Assembly: GCF_013408925.1 (NCBI RefSeq)
Contig: NZ_JACCAB010000001.1
Location: 2,976,001-3,040,000 of the forward strand
Length of the DNA: 64,000 nucleotides
Reading direction: 5' to 3'
Source of the DNA: Pedococcus badiiscoriae
GTDB lineage: Bacteria > Actinomycetota > Actinomycetes > Actinomycetales > Dermatophilaceae
Below are positions 27,401 to 35,933 of the stretch, one piece after another. The number at the start of each line of letters is the position of its first letter. The first letter of the stretch is position 1. The position numbers and the translations under genes were made by a program. The notes beneath the pieces are model-generated. The model had not been told where the DNA came from. It ran no database searches and saw only the letters and a program-made list of their open reading frames with translations.

Positions 27401-28982
27401 GATCAGTCCGCCGCCGCACCACGACATCTACTCCATCGAGGACCTCGCCCAGCTGATCCACGACCTCAAGAACGCCAACCCCGAGGCCCGGATCCACGTC
27501 AAGCTCGTCTCCGAGATCGGCGTGGGCACCGTCGCGGCTGGCGTCTCCAAGGCGCACTCCGACGTGGTGCTCATCTCCGGTCACGACGGAGGCACCGGCG
27601 CGTCACCGCTCACCTCGCTCAAGCACGCGGGCGGCCCCTGGGAGATCGGCCTCGCCGAGACCCAGCAGACGTTGGTGCTCAACGGGTTGCGCGACCGCAT
27701 CGTCGTCCAGTGCGACGGCCAGCTCAAGACCGGGCGGGACGTCGTCATCGCCGCCCTGCTCGGGGCCGAGGAGTTCGGGTTCGCCACGGCTCCGCTGGTG
27801 GTCAGTGGCTGCATCATGATGCGCGTCTGCCACCTCGACACCTGTCCTGTCGGCATCGCCACCCAGAACCCCGAGCTGCGCTCCCGGTTCTCGGGCAAGC
27901 CCGAGTTCGTCGAGACCTTCTTCGAGTACGTCGCCGAGGAGGTCCGCGAGCACCTCGCGGCCCTCGGGTTCCGGAGCATCGAGGAGGCGATCGGCCAGGT
28001 CTCCGCCATCGACGCGACCCGTGCGGTCAACCACTGGAAGGCCGCCGGCCTCGACCTGTCGCCGATCTTCACCGACGTGGAGAGCCCCGACGGCTCGGCC
28101 CGGCGCAACACCACCGGGCAGGACCACGGTCTCGAGAAGGCCCTCGACCACCACCTCATCACGATCGCGCGCGAGGCGATCAACGACGGCACGCGGGTCA
28201 CGGGGGAGGTGGCCGTCCGCAACGTCAACCGCACGATCGGGACGTTGCTCGGCCACGAGGTCACGAAGGCGCACCCGCAAGGGCTGCCCGACGACACGAT
28301 CAACCTGACCCTGCGGGGCTCGGCGGGTCAGTCGCTCGGCGCCTTCGTCCCGCGGGGCGTCACCCTGCGGCTGCTCGGGGACGCGAACGACTATGTCGGC
28401 AAGGGCCTCTCGGGTGGGCGGATCGTGGTCCGCCCCGACCGGGCTGCCCCGCTGCAGGCCGAGGCCAACGTCATCGCCGGCAACGTCATCGGGTACGGCG
28501 CCACCACGGGCGAGCTCTACCTGCGTGGCCTCGTGGGCGAGCGCTTCTGTGTCCGCAACTCCGGTGCCACGGCCGTCGTCGAAGGAGTCGGCGACCACGG
28601 CTGCGAGTACATGACTGGCGGCACGGTCCTCGTCCTGGGCCCCACCGGTCGCAACTTCGCCGCCGGCATGTCCGGGGGAGTGGCGTACGTGCTGGACCTC
28701 GACCCCGGACGCGTCAACACCGAGCTCGTCGACCTGTCGCCCCTGCGACCCGACGACGAGACGGTCGTGCGGGACCTGCTCGGCGCACACGTCGAGTGGA
28801 CCGAGTCCCCTGTCGCAGCACGGCTGCTGGAGGACTGGGAGTCCACCAGGTCGCGCTTCACCCTCGTCCTTCCGCGGGACTACCAGCGCGTCCTGGACGT
28901 GCGCTCCGCCGCGGAGGCGGAAGGACTCGACATCAACGGCTCCGAGGTCTGGGAGCGGATCATGGAGGCCTCCCGTGGCTGA
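24438..28982 (+). CDS. gltB: Glutamate synthase large subunit
   Basis: A 1514-codon ferredoxin/NADPH-type GOGAT alpha subunit. A short propeptide precedes the nucleophilic Cys25 in [12 protein letters not shown], which starts the glutamine amidotransferase domain with [10 protein letters not shown] and [15 protein letters not shown]. The central and FMN domains follow ([44 protein letters not shown]). The 3Fe-4S cysteines are in [19 protein letters not shown], and the C-terminal beta-helix (GXXGXXXG-like repeats) spans about 1260-1480. GTG 24438 is chosen because aaggacgg lies just upstream and it leaves a propeptide of normal size. It overlaps gltD by 8 bp, matching the 1:1 complex. Confidence 0.96.
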   Translation: MTRARFSAQPADTGLYRREFEHDACGVALVATMRGSAGHDIVDHALTALRNLDHRGATGADPLVGDGAGILTQVPDAFLRAVVDFDLPVQGAYAVGIAFLPGDQAERTRVEARIEEIAGEEGLTVLGWRDVPVAAELVGQAARDCMPYFRQLFVSAAVGRMVGLGLDRLAFCLRKRAERETEVYFPSLSCRTLVYKGMLTTGQLEPFFPDLSDRRFETQLALVHSRFSTNTFPSWPLAHPYRLIAHNGEINTVKGNRNWMSARESQLQSDLIPGDLERLFPICTPGASDSASFDEALELLHLGGRPLPHAVLMMIPEAWENNHEMDPARRAFYEFHSTFMEPWDGPACVTFTDGSLIGAVLDRNGLRPGRYSVTDDGLVVLASESGVLDLDPTRVVRKGRLQPGRMFLVDTEHGRIVSDDEVKSQLAAQHPYDEWLHAGLIHLDDMPEREHIVHTAASVARRQQTFGYTQEELKILLTPMARTGGEALGSMGTDTPIAVLSDRPRLVFDYFTQLFAQVTNPPLDAIREELVTSLGTVIGPEGNALAAGPAHARQVVLPFPVIDNDELAKIVHVNADGDLPGYATHVVRGLYDVTGGAAAMTARLEEIFAEVSAAIAEGARFVVLSDRDSGRDYAPIPSLLLTSAVHHHLIREKTRTLVGLVVEAGDVREVHHVALLVGYGAAAVNPYLAMESVEDLVRSGAIDGVTPEQAVKNLIKALGKGVLKVMSKMGISTVASYRGAQVFEALGLSQELVDRYFTGTVSQLGGVGLDVLAAETAARHAAAYPPDGVRLPHRKLGVGGEYQWRREGEPHLFDPDTVFRLQHSTRQRRYDIFKQYTQRIDEQSERLMTLRGLFTLGGSSPRPAIPIEEVEPVSEIVKRFNTGAMSYGSISQEAHETLAIAMNRLGGRSNTGEGGEDVDRLMDPERRSTIKQVASGRFGVTSLYLTKSGDIQIKMAQGAKPGEGGQLPGHKVYPWIAATRHSTPGVGLISPPPHHDIYSIEDLAQLIHDLKNANPEARIHVKLVSEIGVGTVAAGVSKAHSDVVLISGHDGGTGASPLTSLKHAGGPWEIGLAETQQTLVLNGLRDRIVVQCDGQLKTGRDVVIAALLGAEEFGFATAPLVVSGCIMMRVCHLDTCPVGIATQNPELRSRFSGKPEFVETFFEYVAEEVREHLAALGFRSIEEAIGQVSAIDATRAVNHWKAAGLDLSPIFTDVESPDGSARRNTTGQDHGLEKALDHHLITIAREAINDGTRVTGEVAVRNVNRTIGTLLGHEVTKAHPQGLPDDTINLTLRGSAGQSLGAFVPRGVTLRLLGDANDYVGKGLSGGRIVVRPDRAAPLQAEANVIAGNVIGYGATTGELYLRGLVGERFCVRNSGATAVVEGVGDHGCEYMTGGTVLVLGPTGRNFAAGMSGGVAYVLDLDPGRVNTELVDLSPLRPDDETVVRDLLGAHVEWTESPVAARLLEDWESTRSRFTLVLPRDYQRVLDVRSAAEAEGLDINGSEVWERIMEASRG

Positions 28983-30429
28983 CCCCCAGGGCTTTCTCAA
29001 GACGCGGGAGCGCGAGCTGCCGGCCCGCCGACCCGTGCCGGTGCGCATCCGTGACTGGAAAGAGGTCTACGAGGAGCAGGAGCTCGGACAGCTGCAGCGC
29101 CAGGCTGGTCGCTGCATGGACTGCGGGATCCCGTTCTGCCACAGCGGATGTCCGCTCGGCAACCTCATCCCCGAGTGGAACGACCTGGCCTGGAAGGGCG
29201 ACTGGCGCGAGGCGATCGAGCGGCTGCACGCCACCAACAACTTCCCCGAGTTCACCGGTCGGCTCTGCCCGGCGCCGTGTGAGACGGCCTGCGTCCTCGG
29301 CATCAACCAGCCGGCGGTGACCATCAAGCAGATCGAGGTCACGACGATCGACCGTGCCTTCGACGCCGGGTACGTCCAGCCGCAGGCCCCCGAGCGCCTC
29401 TCCGGAAAGACCGTCGCGGTGGTGGGCTCGGGACCAGCCGGTCTCGCAGCCGCCCAGCAGCTGACCCGCGCGGGTCACACGGTCGCGGTCTACGAGCGTG
29501 CCGACAAGCCGGGCGGCCTGCTGCGGTACGGCATCCCCGAGTTCAAGATGGAGAAGTCGGTCCTCGACCGCCGGATCGCCCAGATGGAGGCCGAGGGCAC
29601 CCGCTTCCGCAGTGGGGTCGACGTCGGTGGCGACGTCACCGGCAAGCAGCTGCGCGACCGCTACGACGCGGTGGTGCTCGCCATCGGTGCGACGGTGCCG
29701 CGCGACCTGCCCGTCCCCGGACGTGAGCTCGACGGCGTCATGCAGGCGATGGACTTCCTGCCCCCGGCCAACCGCGTCGCGCTCGGCGAGACCGTGGAGG
29801 GCCAGGTCACCGCGGAGGGCAAGGACGTCATCGTCATCGGTGGTGGCGACACCGGCGCCGACTGCATCGGCACCTCGCACCGCCAGGGTGCGCGCTCGGT
29901 CACCAGCCTCGAGATCATGCCGCAGCCGGGGGAGGAGCGGGTCGCGGGCCAGCCGTGGCCGACCTACCCGATGCTGTTCCGGGTCGCCTCGGCCCACGAG
30001 GAGGGTGGCGAGCGCGTCTACGCGACGTCCACCAAGGAGATCCTCGGCGAGGACGGCAAGGTCTGCGGGATCCGGGTCGTCGAGGTGCGCCTGGGCGACA
30101 AGGGGTTCGAGGAGGTCGAGGGCACCGAACGCGTGCTCCCGGCCCAGCTCATCCTGCTCGCGATGGGCTTCCTCGGTCCGCAGGGCCCAGGGGTCGTCGA
30201 ACAGCTCGAGGTCGAGCTCGACGAGCGCTCCAACGTCAAGCGGGACAACGACTACATGTCCTCGGTGCCCGGTGTCTTCGTGGCCGGCGATGCCGGTCGC
30301 GGGCAGTCGCTCATCGTGTGGGCCATCGCCGAAGGGCGTTCTGCCGCGGCCGGGGTCGACCGGTTCCTGACCGGCGCCACCGCCCTGCCGCGTCCCATCA
30401 ACCCGAAGGACCGCCCCCTGGTCGTCTGA
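28975..30429 (+). CDS. gltD: Glutamate synthase small subunit
   Basis: A 484-residue NADPH-oxidising, FAD and iron-sulfur subunit feeding electrons to GltB. The N-terminal 4Fe-4S cysteines are in [19 protein letters not shown] and [12 protein letters not shown]. The FAD Rossmann motif is [17 protein letters not shown], the NADPH motif is [15 protein letters not shown], and the closing FAD motif is [14 protein letters not shown]. The GTG start is inside the end of gltB, so the two are translationally coupled. The stop is followed by an inverted-repeat pair of the GTATGCCG octamer. Confidence 0.96.
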   Translation: MADPQGFLKTRERELPARRPVPVRIRDWKEVYEEQELGQLQRQAGRCMDCGIPFCHSGCPLGNLIPEWNDLAWKGDWREAIERLHATNNFPEFTGRLCPAPCETACVLGINQPAVTIKQIEVTTIDRAFDAGYVQPQAPERLSGKTVAVVGSGPAGLAAAQQLTRAGHTVAVYERADKPGGLLRYGIPEFKMEKSVLDRRIAQMEAEGTRFRSGVDVGGDVTGKQLRDRYDAVVLAIGATVPRDLPVPGRELDGVMQAMDFLPPANRVALGETVEGQVTAEGKDVIVIGGGDTGADCIGTSHRQGARSVTSLEIMPQPGEERVAGQPWPTYPMLFRVASAHEEGGERVYATSTKEILGEDGKVCGIRVVEVRLGDKGFEEVEGTERVLPAQLILLAMGFLGPQGPGVVEQLEVELDERSNVKRDNDYMSSVPGVFVAGDAGRGQSLIVWAIAEGRSAAAGVDRFLTGATALPRPINPKDRPLVV

Positions 30430-30456
30430 CCCACCTCGCTGGGTGGTGCACCCGGA

Positions 30457-30479
30457 GGTATGCCGCGACACGGCATACC
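30457..30479. terminator. Octamer inverted repeat (possible hairpin) after gltD
   Basis: GGTATGCCG (30457-30465), 5-nt loop CGACA and CGGCATACC (30471-30479) form a perfect 9-bp stem 27 bp past the gltD stop. It is built from two facing copies of the octamer that recurs across the window. It could act as a gltBD transcript terminator, as paired uptake sequences do in Neisseria and Haemophilus, though no U tract follows. Confidence 0.55.
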
Positions 30480-30529
30480 AGCGGGTGTCCGCAGGGTGAC
30501 CGGGGTCACGTTCGCCGGGAGTCGACCGC

Positions 30530-30535
30530 TAGGGT
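30530..30535 (+). promoter_or_regulatory. Leaderless -10 box of pyk
   Basis: TAGGGT lies 7 nt before the pyk ATG at 30543, implying that the transcript begins at or within a base or two of the start codon. Confidence 0.55.
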
Positions 30536-30542
30536 CGATGCC

Positions 30543-31994
30543 ATGCGCCGCGCCAAGATCGTCTGCACCCTCGGCCCCGCAGTGTCCTCCCCCGAGCGCA
30601 TCCGCGAGCTCGTCGAGGCGGGCATGGACGTGGCCCGGCTCAACCTCTCGCACGGTGAGTACGCCGACCACGAGAAGATCTACCAGGAGATCCGGCGAGC
30701 CAGCGACGAGATCGGTCACGCGGTGGGCATCCTCGTCGACCTCCAGGGCCCCAAGATCCGCACGGCGCGGTTCAAGGACGGCCCGGTCGAGCTGCTCAAC
30801 GGCGCGGAGTTCACCATCACGACGCGCGACGTCGACGGGTCCGTGACCGAGGTCGGCACGACCTACAAGGGGCTCCCGGGTGACGTGAGGCCGGGCGACT
30901 CGCTGCTCATCGACGACGGCAAGGTCGCGCTCCAGGCCGTCGAGGTCACCGACACCGATGTCCGCTGCGTGGTGACCGTCGGCGGCACGGTGTCCAACAA
31001 CAAGGGCATCAACCTGCCCGGAGTCGCCGTCTCGGTGCCTGCCCTGTCCGAGAAGGACAAGGAGGACCTGCGCTGGGCCCTGGGTCTGCGGGCCGACATG
31101 ATCGCGCTGTCGTTCGTGCGCTCGGCCGCCGACCTGGACGACGTGCACGCCGTGATGGACGAGGTCGGCGTCCGGCTGCCCGTCATCGCCAAGATCGAGA
31201 AGCCCCAGGCAGTCGAGAACCTCGTCGAGATCATCGAGGCGTTCGACGGCGTGATGGTGGCCCGGGGAGACCTCGGGGTCGAGCTGCCGCTCGAGGAGGT
31301 GCCGATCGTCCAGAAGGAGGCCATCGAGATCGCGCGGCGCAACGCCAAGCCGGTCATCGTGGCCACCCAGGTGCTCGAGTCGATGATCGAGAACCCGCGC
31401 CCCACCCGGGCCGAGGCCTCGGACGCCGCCAACGCCGTGCTCGACGGGGCCGATGCCCTGATGCTGTCGGGGGAGACCAGCGTCGGCGCCTATCCGATCA
31501 TCGCGGTGCAGACGATGGCCCGGATCATCGAGAGCACCGAGGAGCACGGGCTGGAGCGGATCCGGCCCCTCGGGACCAAGCCGCACACGATGGGCGGTGC
31601 CGTCGCGGCGGCGGCGGTCGAGATCGGTGAGCTGCTCGGCGCCAAGTTCCTCATCACCTTCAGCCAGTCCGGCGACACGGCCAAGCGGATGTCCCGCATC
31701 CGTCCGCGAATCCCCATGCTCGCGTTCACCCCTGAGCCGCACACCCGCTCGCGGCTCGCGCTGGCCTGGGGCATCGAGACCTACCTCGTGCCGATGGCCC
31801 GGCACACCGACCAGATGGCCCAGCAGGTCGACAAGTCGCTGCTCGCCTCGGGCCGCGTCCAGGAGGGCGACCTCGTCGTCATCGTCGCCGGCTCGCCCCC
31901 CGGCATCCCCGGGTCCACCAACGCGTTGCGCGTCCACAAGATGGGCGATGCGATCAACAAGGTGGCGCCGGCCTACGAGGACCTCGCCGACTGA
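30543..31994 (+). CDS. pyk: Pyruvate kinase
   Basis: A 483-residue glycolytic enzyme making pyruvate and ATP from PEP and ADP. The N-terminal RRAKIVCTLGPAVSSPERI and ARLNLSHGEYADH, the active-site LPVIAKIEKPQAVENL with MVARGDLGVELP, and TRAEASDAANAVLDGADALMLSGET are all present. The C-terminal regulatory domain is full length. The ATG at 30543 is the only sensible start and follows TAGGGT by 7 nt. Its place after gltBD repeats the mycobacterial order. Downstream, a cggg...cccg hairpin around 32026-32048 may end the transcript. Confidence 0.96.
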   Translation: MRRAKIVCTLGPAVSSPERIRELVEAGMDVARLNLSHGEYADHEKIYQEIRRASDEIGHAVGILVDLQGPKIRTARFKDGPVELLNGAEFTITTRDVDGSVTEVGTTYKGLPGDVRPGDSLLIDDGKVALQAVEVTDTDVRCVVTVGGTVSNNKGINLPGVAVSVPALSEKDKEDLRWALGLRADMIALSFVRSAADLDDVHAVMDEVGVRLPVIAKIEKPQAVENLVEIIEAFDGVMVARGDLGVELPLEEVPIVQKEAIEIARRNAKPVIVATQVLESMIENPRPTRAEASDAANAVLDGADALMLSGETSVGAYPIIAVQTMARIIESTEEHGLERIRPLGTKPHTMGGAVAAAAVEIGELLGAKFLITFSQSGDTAKRMSRIRPRIPMLAFTPEPHTRSRLALAWGIETYLVPMARHTDQMAQQVDKSLLASGRVQEGDLVVIVAGSPPGIPGSTNALRVHKMGDAINKVAPAYEDLAD

Positions 31995-32050
31995 CCTCTC
32001 GCGTCGCTCGCAAGGTTTCCCCTCGGGTCTTTCCCGACAAACCCGAAGAA

Positions 32051-32085
32051 GCCTAGTCAAGTCTAGGCGGTTGTGGTTGTATGAC
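32051..32085 (+). promoter_or_regulatory. Promoter/operator region of the secreted-protein cassette
   Basis: A perfect dyad GCCTAG-TCAAGT-CTAGGC (32051-32068) lies 11 bp upstream of a TATGAC -10-like box (32080-32085). A dyad covering the -35 position is a typical repressor site. The ATG at 32121 is preceded by a strong ggaggggg site. Confidence 0.5.
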
Positions 32086-32120
32086 CGTGTCCGCACTGGG
32101 CGGGCACGGAGGGGGATCTC

Positions 32121-32567
32121 ATGACATCGATCAAGCGCTGGGCTGTCGTCCCGGTGGTGTGCGGCCTCAGCACGGTGGTGCTGGCTGCACCGGCGTTCGC
32201 CAACTACTACAGCTGGGGAGTGGTGAACGCCTACGAGGGCTCGACCCTGGTGGCGAAGGGAAAGGGGACCGTCGGCGTCGACTACGGGCTGGACGTGATC
32301 GGCGGACACGCCACGTCCTACGACCCGCGACCGGGCGGGAGCCCTGCCTACGCCAAGATCCACTACAACTACACCGTCCCGATCTTCGACGGCCCTCGTG
32401 ATGCCCGTGGCGTCGACAACGCCACGGCCACCTGGGTCGACAGGTTCGTCAACGGCAACCTCAACACCACCTACAGCGCCGCGGAGCTGCGCGGCGAGGC
32501 CTGCCAGAACGACAAGCTCGGCCCGGACGCGTGCAAGGGGAGCGCCTGGACCAACCAGAAGTGGTGA
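32121..32567 (+). CDS. Small secreted protein of unknown family
   Basis: A 148-residue protein with a clear Sec signal peptide: KR near the N-terminus, a hydrophobic core to about residue 24, and AFA-N cleavage after residue 27. The predicted mature part of about 121 residues is rich in Tyr, Gly, Asn and Thr (NYYSWGVVNAYEGS, IHYNYTVP) and looks all-beta. It has two cysteines near the C-terminus (GEACQNDKLGPDACKG) that could form a disulfide. I do not recognise the family. The stop overlaps the GTG of an ABC ATPase gene (GTGA), so secreted protein and transporter are co-expressed. A bacteriocin-like or surface-interaction role is a hypothesis; lactococcin-972-type operons have a comparable layout. 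Confidence 0.7.
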   Translation: MTSIKRWAVVPVVCGLSTVVLAAPAFANYYSWGVVNAYEGSTLVAKGKGTVGVDYGLDVIGGHATSYDPRPGGSPAYAKIHYNYTVPIFDGPRDARGVDNATATWVDRFVNGNLNTTYSAAELRGEACQNDKLGPDACKGSAWTNQKW

Positions 32568-33304
32568 CTGACGACCATCAGCTGGCAGCCGAGGGCGACG
32601 AGAGCGACCTCCGCCCTCGGCTGCGGGACGTCACCATGCGTCGCGGGTCCTTTGTCCTCGCCTGTCCCGAGTGGCGGACCCTGCCGGGACTGACCGCGGT
32701 CGTGGGGCTCAACGGCGCAGGTAAGACGACGCTCCTCGAGCTGCTGTCGGGCCGGCTGCGCCCTACCGAGGGCGAGGTCGAGCAGGCGGCCCGGGTGAAC
32801 GTCCTGCCCCAGGTTGCCCGCCTGTCCAGCGCCGTGTCGGTGGCGGACCTGTACCGCTACCTCGCCGCCCTGCGTGGGGTCGGGCGCCGCGAGCGGGAGG
32901 CCGAGGTGCAGACGGCCCTGCGGATGGCCGGACTCCTCGACCACGAGGCCAGCCCGATGCGACAGCTCAGCGGTGGGTGGCAGCAGCGGGCTCTGGTCGG
33001 TCAGTGCCTGCTCGGGTCGCCGACCGTGCTGCTGCTCGACGAGCCGACCGCGTCCCTCGACGTCGGTGCGGCGCGCGCCATCTGGGAGCTGATGCGCGAG
33101 CTCTCGGGACGCCTGCCCGTGGTGGTCGCCACCCACGAGGCGTCGGCATCGGTCGAGTTCTGCGACCAGATGGTCGCCGTCTACGCCGGCGTGGTCGGCC
33201 AGGCTCTCGAGGGAGACCTGCTGCGCACCGACCTGAGTCGTGCCTCCGGTTCGGCTGAGAGCTTCCTCCTGGACCTGATCGCGCCGCAGGAGCGCAGCGC
33301 ATGA
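32564..33304 (+). CDS. ABC transporter ATP-binding protein
   Basis: A 246-residue stand-alone ATPase with Walker A VGLNGAGKTTLLELL, Q-loop near LPQVARLSSAVSV, signature RQLSGGWQQRALVGQ, Walker B VLLLDEPTASLD and H-loop VVVATHEAS. The variant signature LSGGWQQR resembles ABC-2/bacteriocin-export type ATPases. There is no peptidase domain. The start is taken as GTG 32564 (overlap with the previous stop); GTG 32561 and 32531 are alternatives in frame. The 4-bp overlap with the downstream permease gene indicates a dedicated complex with it. Confidence 0.87.
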   Translation: MTDDHQLAAEGDESDLRPRLRDVTMRRGSFVLACPEWRTLPGLTAVVGLNGAGKTTLLELLSGRLRPTEGEVEQAARVNVLPQVARLSSAVSVADLYRYLAALRGVGRREREAEVQTALRMAGLLDHEASPMRQLSGGWQQRALVGQCLLGSPTVLLLDEPTASLDVGAARAIWELMRELSGRLPVVVATHEASASVEFCDQMVAVYAGVVGQALEGDLLRTDLSRASGSAESFLLDLIAPQERSA

Positions 33305-34527
33305 GGGCACAGCTGCGGCGGCCGATGCCCTGGTTGGTGACGGCCTCGATGCTGGCGGCCATGGCGACGGTGCTTGCGCTGCGCGACGCGGACTGGATGG
33401 GAGACCCGCTCTGGGGCCAGGAGACCATCGGGGTCGCGCAGGGCTTGATGCTGCCGCTGCTGGCGGGCGCTGCCGCGATCGTCGGCTGGCAGGACATCCA
33501 GGGCCTCCTCACGCTGATCCCGGATGCACGGCTCCGCCTGAAGCACCTCTGCGCGACCCTCGCCGTGTGGGCCGTCCCCGTGGTGGTGCTGTATGCCGTG
33601 GCCAACCTGTTCGTGGTGCTGGCCTCCCGGTGGACCGACCCGTCGATCCCCAACGCGACGCCGTGGCCGGCGCTCACCCAGATCGGCGGCGCACTGCTCA
33701 CCTTCCTGGTGGGGTACGCCCTGGGTGTCGTGCTGAAGTCCTGGCTGGGCTCGGTCGTTGCCGCGCTGCTCACGGCCGGGGTCCTGATCCTCGACCGCAT
33801 GGGCGTCATCGCGACCGGGCTCGCGGAGTACACCGCCAGCGGGACGATGCTGGGAACGAGCGCCAATCCGCCGTACTTCGCGATGCGGCTCGTGTGGATG
33901 GTGCTCGTCGGCGCGGCGATCGTGGCCCTCGTCGTGACTGGCGCGGGCAAACGGGTCCCCCTCGCCGCGGCGCTCGGCGTCGCCCTGCTCATCGGGCAAG
34001 TGGCCTTCGGGTCCAACGACAGCTACACGGTGGTGCAGGTGCGGGCCGACAGCTGCACGTCCACGCCCGTCGTCGTGTGTGCGCCGCCGGAGTTTCGCGC
34101 CCGGGCCGAGAAGGCCTCGCAGATCGCCGGCGCGAGCGCGGCGACGCTGCAGGCGCTCGGGGCGCCCACACACAGGTGGTTCGTCATGTGGCAACCCGGG
34201 AACGACCAGCTGGACAACCTGATGCTGATCGATCCGGGCAAGATCCGTGCCCCTCTCCGGACCCGCGATGTGGTGTCCGGAGTCGTCGCTCCCAAGTCCT
34301 GCGAGCTGTGGCACGCGCCCGAGCCGCCACCGAACTCCTGGTTCTACAGCGCGGCGCTGGTCGAGTCCTACGTGATGAGCGAGCTCAACGGTCAGAGCGC
34401 CGAGCCCTACGGCCGGCTCCTGGCGACACGGGGCTCCGTCGGGGCACACGACCTCGTCCTTCAGGCGGCGACGGCACTCCAGGAGTGCGAACCGGCGAAG
34501 GTCCCGGCGTCGTTCGGCCTGGAGTAG
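33301..34527 (+). CDS. ABC-associated membrane protein with extracytoplasmic C-terminal domain
   Basis: A 408-residue protein with about seven TM helices in the first 235 residues (for example 11-28, 44-62, 83-108, 122-145, 148-167, 194-213 and 218-236). A roughly 170-residue soluble domain follows, probably outside the cell, starting GSNDSYTVV. It carries cysteines (Cys252, Cys260, then CELWHAP and LQECEP) suited to disulfides. Position and coupling to the ATPase make it the likely permease, although I see no ABC-2 consensus strong enough to name the family. The large ectodomain is unusual for a simple exporter and could bind the secreted partner or a peptidoglycan ligand. Confidence 0.65.
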   Translation: MRAQLRRPMPWLVTASMLAAMATVLALRDADWMGDPLWGQETIGVAQGLMLPLLAGAAAIVGWQDIQGLLTLIPDARLRLKHLCATLAVWAVPVVVLYAVANLFVVLASRWTDPSIPNATPWPALTQIGGALLTFLVGYALGVVLKSWLGSVVAALLTAGVLILDRMGVIATGLAEYTASGTMLGTSANPPYFAMRLVWMVLVGAAIVALVVTGAGKRVPLAAALGVALLIGQVAFGSNDSYTVVQVRADSCTSTPVVVCAPPEFRARAEKASQIAGASAATLQALGAPTHRWFVMWQPGNDQLDNLMLIDPGKIRAPLRTRDVVSGVVAPKSCELWHAPEPPPNSWFYSAALVESYVMSELNGQSAEPYGRLLATRGSVGAHDLVLQAATALQECEPAKVPASFGLE

Positions 34528-34534
34528 GTGTGCG

Positions 34535-35101
34535 GTGATCCGCGGCTGGCTGGCCGATCACGACTGGCATCTGGCGGTGTTGTCCACGGGTCTGGCAGGG
34601 GTCGCCCTCGTGACCGGTCAGCCGATCCTCGCGAGCCCGCTGGGGGAGTCGTACCAGGGGATCACGGTGGGGCTGCTCGCCCTGCTGTGCAGCTGCGTGG
34701 GTTTCGCGCTGAGCCTGCGGTCACGCGCTGCCAGGGCCCTCAGCGTCCGGGCGGGCGCGAGATACCGCCTGCTGTGGTTCGTCGTGCAGCTGCTCGTGGT
34801 GGTCGCAGTCGCCGAGTCGGTGGCGGGCCTCGACCTTGCGCCCCGGCGTCTGGTGTTCGCCGTCGGCTGGGGCGCGGGGGTGGCTGGTCTCCTGGCGCTC
34901 GTGTCGGAGGGCGCTTCGATCCTGTACGGGTTCCTGTTGTTCGCCTCCGCCGTCCTGACTCCGCGAGGGGAGCCCGCTCGATGGTGGGCGCCGCTGGCTC
35001 ACGCGCCCGTGCGGGATGGCGGGGTCGTGGTCGCGGCTATAGTGCTGCTGGCCTGTGGCGCCGTCTACGTGGCCAATCCGCGGCGAGGCCGAGGGTTCTA
35101 G
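34535..35101 (+). CDS. Membrane protein of the ABC cassette
   Basis: A 188-residue protein with five predicted TM helices (about 14-30, 42-60, 78-100, 106-138 and 160-178) and no recognised domain. GTG 34535 follows the previous stop by 7 bp with ggag upstream, so it is the fourth gene of the secreted-protein operon. It probably completes the transporter as a second membrane subunit or acts as an immunity-type partner. Both suggestions rest only on position. Confidence 0.6.
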   Translation: MIRGWLADHDWHLAVLSTGLAGVALVTGQPILASPLGESYQGITVGLLALLCSCVGFALSLRSRAARALSVRAGARYRLLWFVVQLLVVVAVAESVAGLDLAPRRLVFAVGWGAGVAGLLALVSEGASILYGFLLFASAVLTPRGEPARWWAPLAHAPVRDGGVVVAAIVLLACGAVYVANPRRGRGF

Positions 35102-35131
35102 CGCGATCGGATCGCCCGACCGCCCACTAGC

Positions 35132-35162
35132 TTGTCGTCGGGCGGCGTCGTCCCGCTATCCT
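35132..35162 (+). promoter_or_regulatory. Promoter of tRNA-Leu
   Basis: TTGTCG (35132-35137) and TATCCT (35157-35162) are separated by 19 bp, about 57 bp upstream of the mature tRNA 5' end. This is a reasonable sigma-70-type promoter for a single tRNA gene. Confidence 0.5.
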
Positions 35163-35219
35163 GTGCGGCGGTGTCGACGCAGGTCGGCGCCACCCGCCGA
35201 AGTGCCTGATGTTCGGCAG

Positions 35220-35302
35220 GCCGAAGTGGTGGAATGGCAGACACGGAGCACTCAAAATGCTCTGCTCGAAAGGGCGTGCGGGTTCGAGTCCCGCCTTCGG
35301 CA
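35220..35302 (+). tRNA. tRNA-Leu (anticodon CAA)
   Basis: The acceptor arms GCCGAAG (35220-35226) and CTTCGGC (35295-35301) pair perfectly, with discriminator A at 35302. The anticodon stem-loop GAGCA-CTCAAAA-TGCTC places CAA at 35253-35255, reading the UUG codon. A long variable arm (tgctcgaaagggcgtgc region) and the TPsiC loop GGTTCGAGTCC mark a class II leucine tRNA. The encoded 3' end is ACCC, so CCA is not fully encoded and is added by nucleotidyltransferase. The DNA downstream differs in composition from the surrounding core genes. Confidence 0.95.
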
Positions 35303-35322
35303 CCCAGCTGAGCTGTTTCCTT

Positions 35323-35646
35323 TTACCGGCAGTCGACTGCGAGCACAGGTTTGCCGATCACGTCGACCGCCTGCGACTCCGCTTCGAACCGAGCTGACTT
35401 CGTCTGGTCGGTGAGGCAGTCGGGCCAGCCGTCCATGTGCATCACGCCTTGAGCGTCGATCCAGGAAACCGACCCCATGAAGCCGTAGGACCACCCGTCT
35501 GCCACGAAGGATGCCTGCCGGCCCATGGTCGACACGTGAGCGGAGCCCGTAAGCCACATCGGTTGCGCCGCATCGCGCCCGACGCCGTAACCGATCAGCC
35601 CACCCAGCGACAGGATCGCCACCCCACCAACCAGCCATTTCCCCAT
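35323..35646 (-). CDS. Hypothetical membrane-anchored protein
   Basis: A 107-residue ORF ending 20 bp from the tRNA. It starts with one N-terminal hydrophobic helix ([20 protein letters not shown]) and continues as a roughly 80-residue polar domain with Trp and His ([19 protein letters not shown]) and two cysteines (PDCL, VDCR). The topology is probably N-in with an extracytoplasmic domain. The start is uncertain: ATG 35646 is chosen and in-frame GTG 35682 is possible. I do not recognise a family. It has a more relaxed codon usage than the neighbouring core genes, which fits acquired DNA. Confidence 0.5.
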   Translation of the reverse strand: MGKWLVGGVAILSLGGLIGYGVGRDAAQPMWLTGSAHVSTMGRQASFVADGWSYGFMGSVSWIDAQGVMHMDGWPDCLTDQTKSARFEAESQAVDVIGKPVLAVDCR

Positions 35647-35686
35647 GGCCCAAGACTGATGGGCAAGCCCCTCGCTGTCCACCAGC

Positions 35687-35809
35687 TCAGTGCGTGAGCA
35701 GGTTGAGCACGACGGTCAGCGCGACCGAGAGAAGTATTGACACGAGGATCATCGTGAGGCAGCCTGCAGCGCCCCCAAGGGGCCGGACGTCGACTCTTCC
35801 CACGCGCAT
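35687..35809 (-). CDS. 40-residue single-TM peptide
   Basis: A short minus-strand ORF runs from ATG 35809 to TGA 35687. It has a Gly/Arg-rich head (VRPLGGAAGCLTM) and one hydrophobic helix, ILVSILLSVALTVVLNLL, ending near the C-terminus. Small proteins with this GCLxM-then-helix layout are common hypotheticals in actinobacteria, as I recall. A TAGACA box 6 nt before the ATG would allow leaderless expression. No role is assigned. The opposite strand is only a weak upstream extension of the Nudix-like gene, so this reading supports the later start of that gene. Confidence 0.5.
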   Translation of the reverse strand: MRVGRVDVRPLGGAAGCLTMILVSILLSVALTVVLNLLTH

Positions 35810-35933
35810 GGGCCATGTCTACCCCGCGCAGCCCGGATTGACACCGGCAGGCTCTACCCTTGGCCGGGCAGACCGGGACACCGGTCTCTTTTCGATCGAC
35901 AGCCAAGTGAAACATCCACAGGGGGACTCGTCC

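Noticed and set aside
24285..27584. Minus-strand ORF of 1099 codons across gltB
   Set aside because: It is antisense to a clear GltB with catalytic Cys and FeS motifs, and its composition (Val, Gly, Arg, His) is the mirror of frame bias in high-GC DNA.
35220..35320. Integrated element at tRNA-Leu with direct-repeat att site
   Set aside because: I looked for a copy of the tRNA 3' end downstream of the accessory genes and saw none. There is no integrase gene, so an active island is unsupported.
35694..35933. Upstream extension of the Nudix-like gene
   Set aside because: It has no ribosome site, low-complexity polar sequence, and it runs over the oppositely oriented 40-residue TM ORF. The start at 35934 has a good purine site and begins the TM pair.
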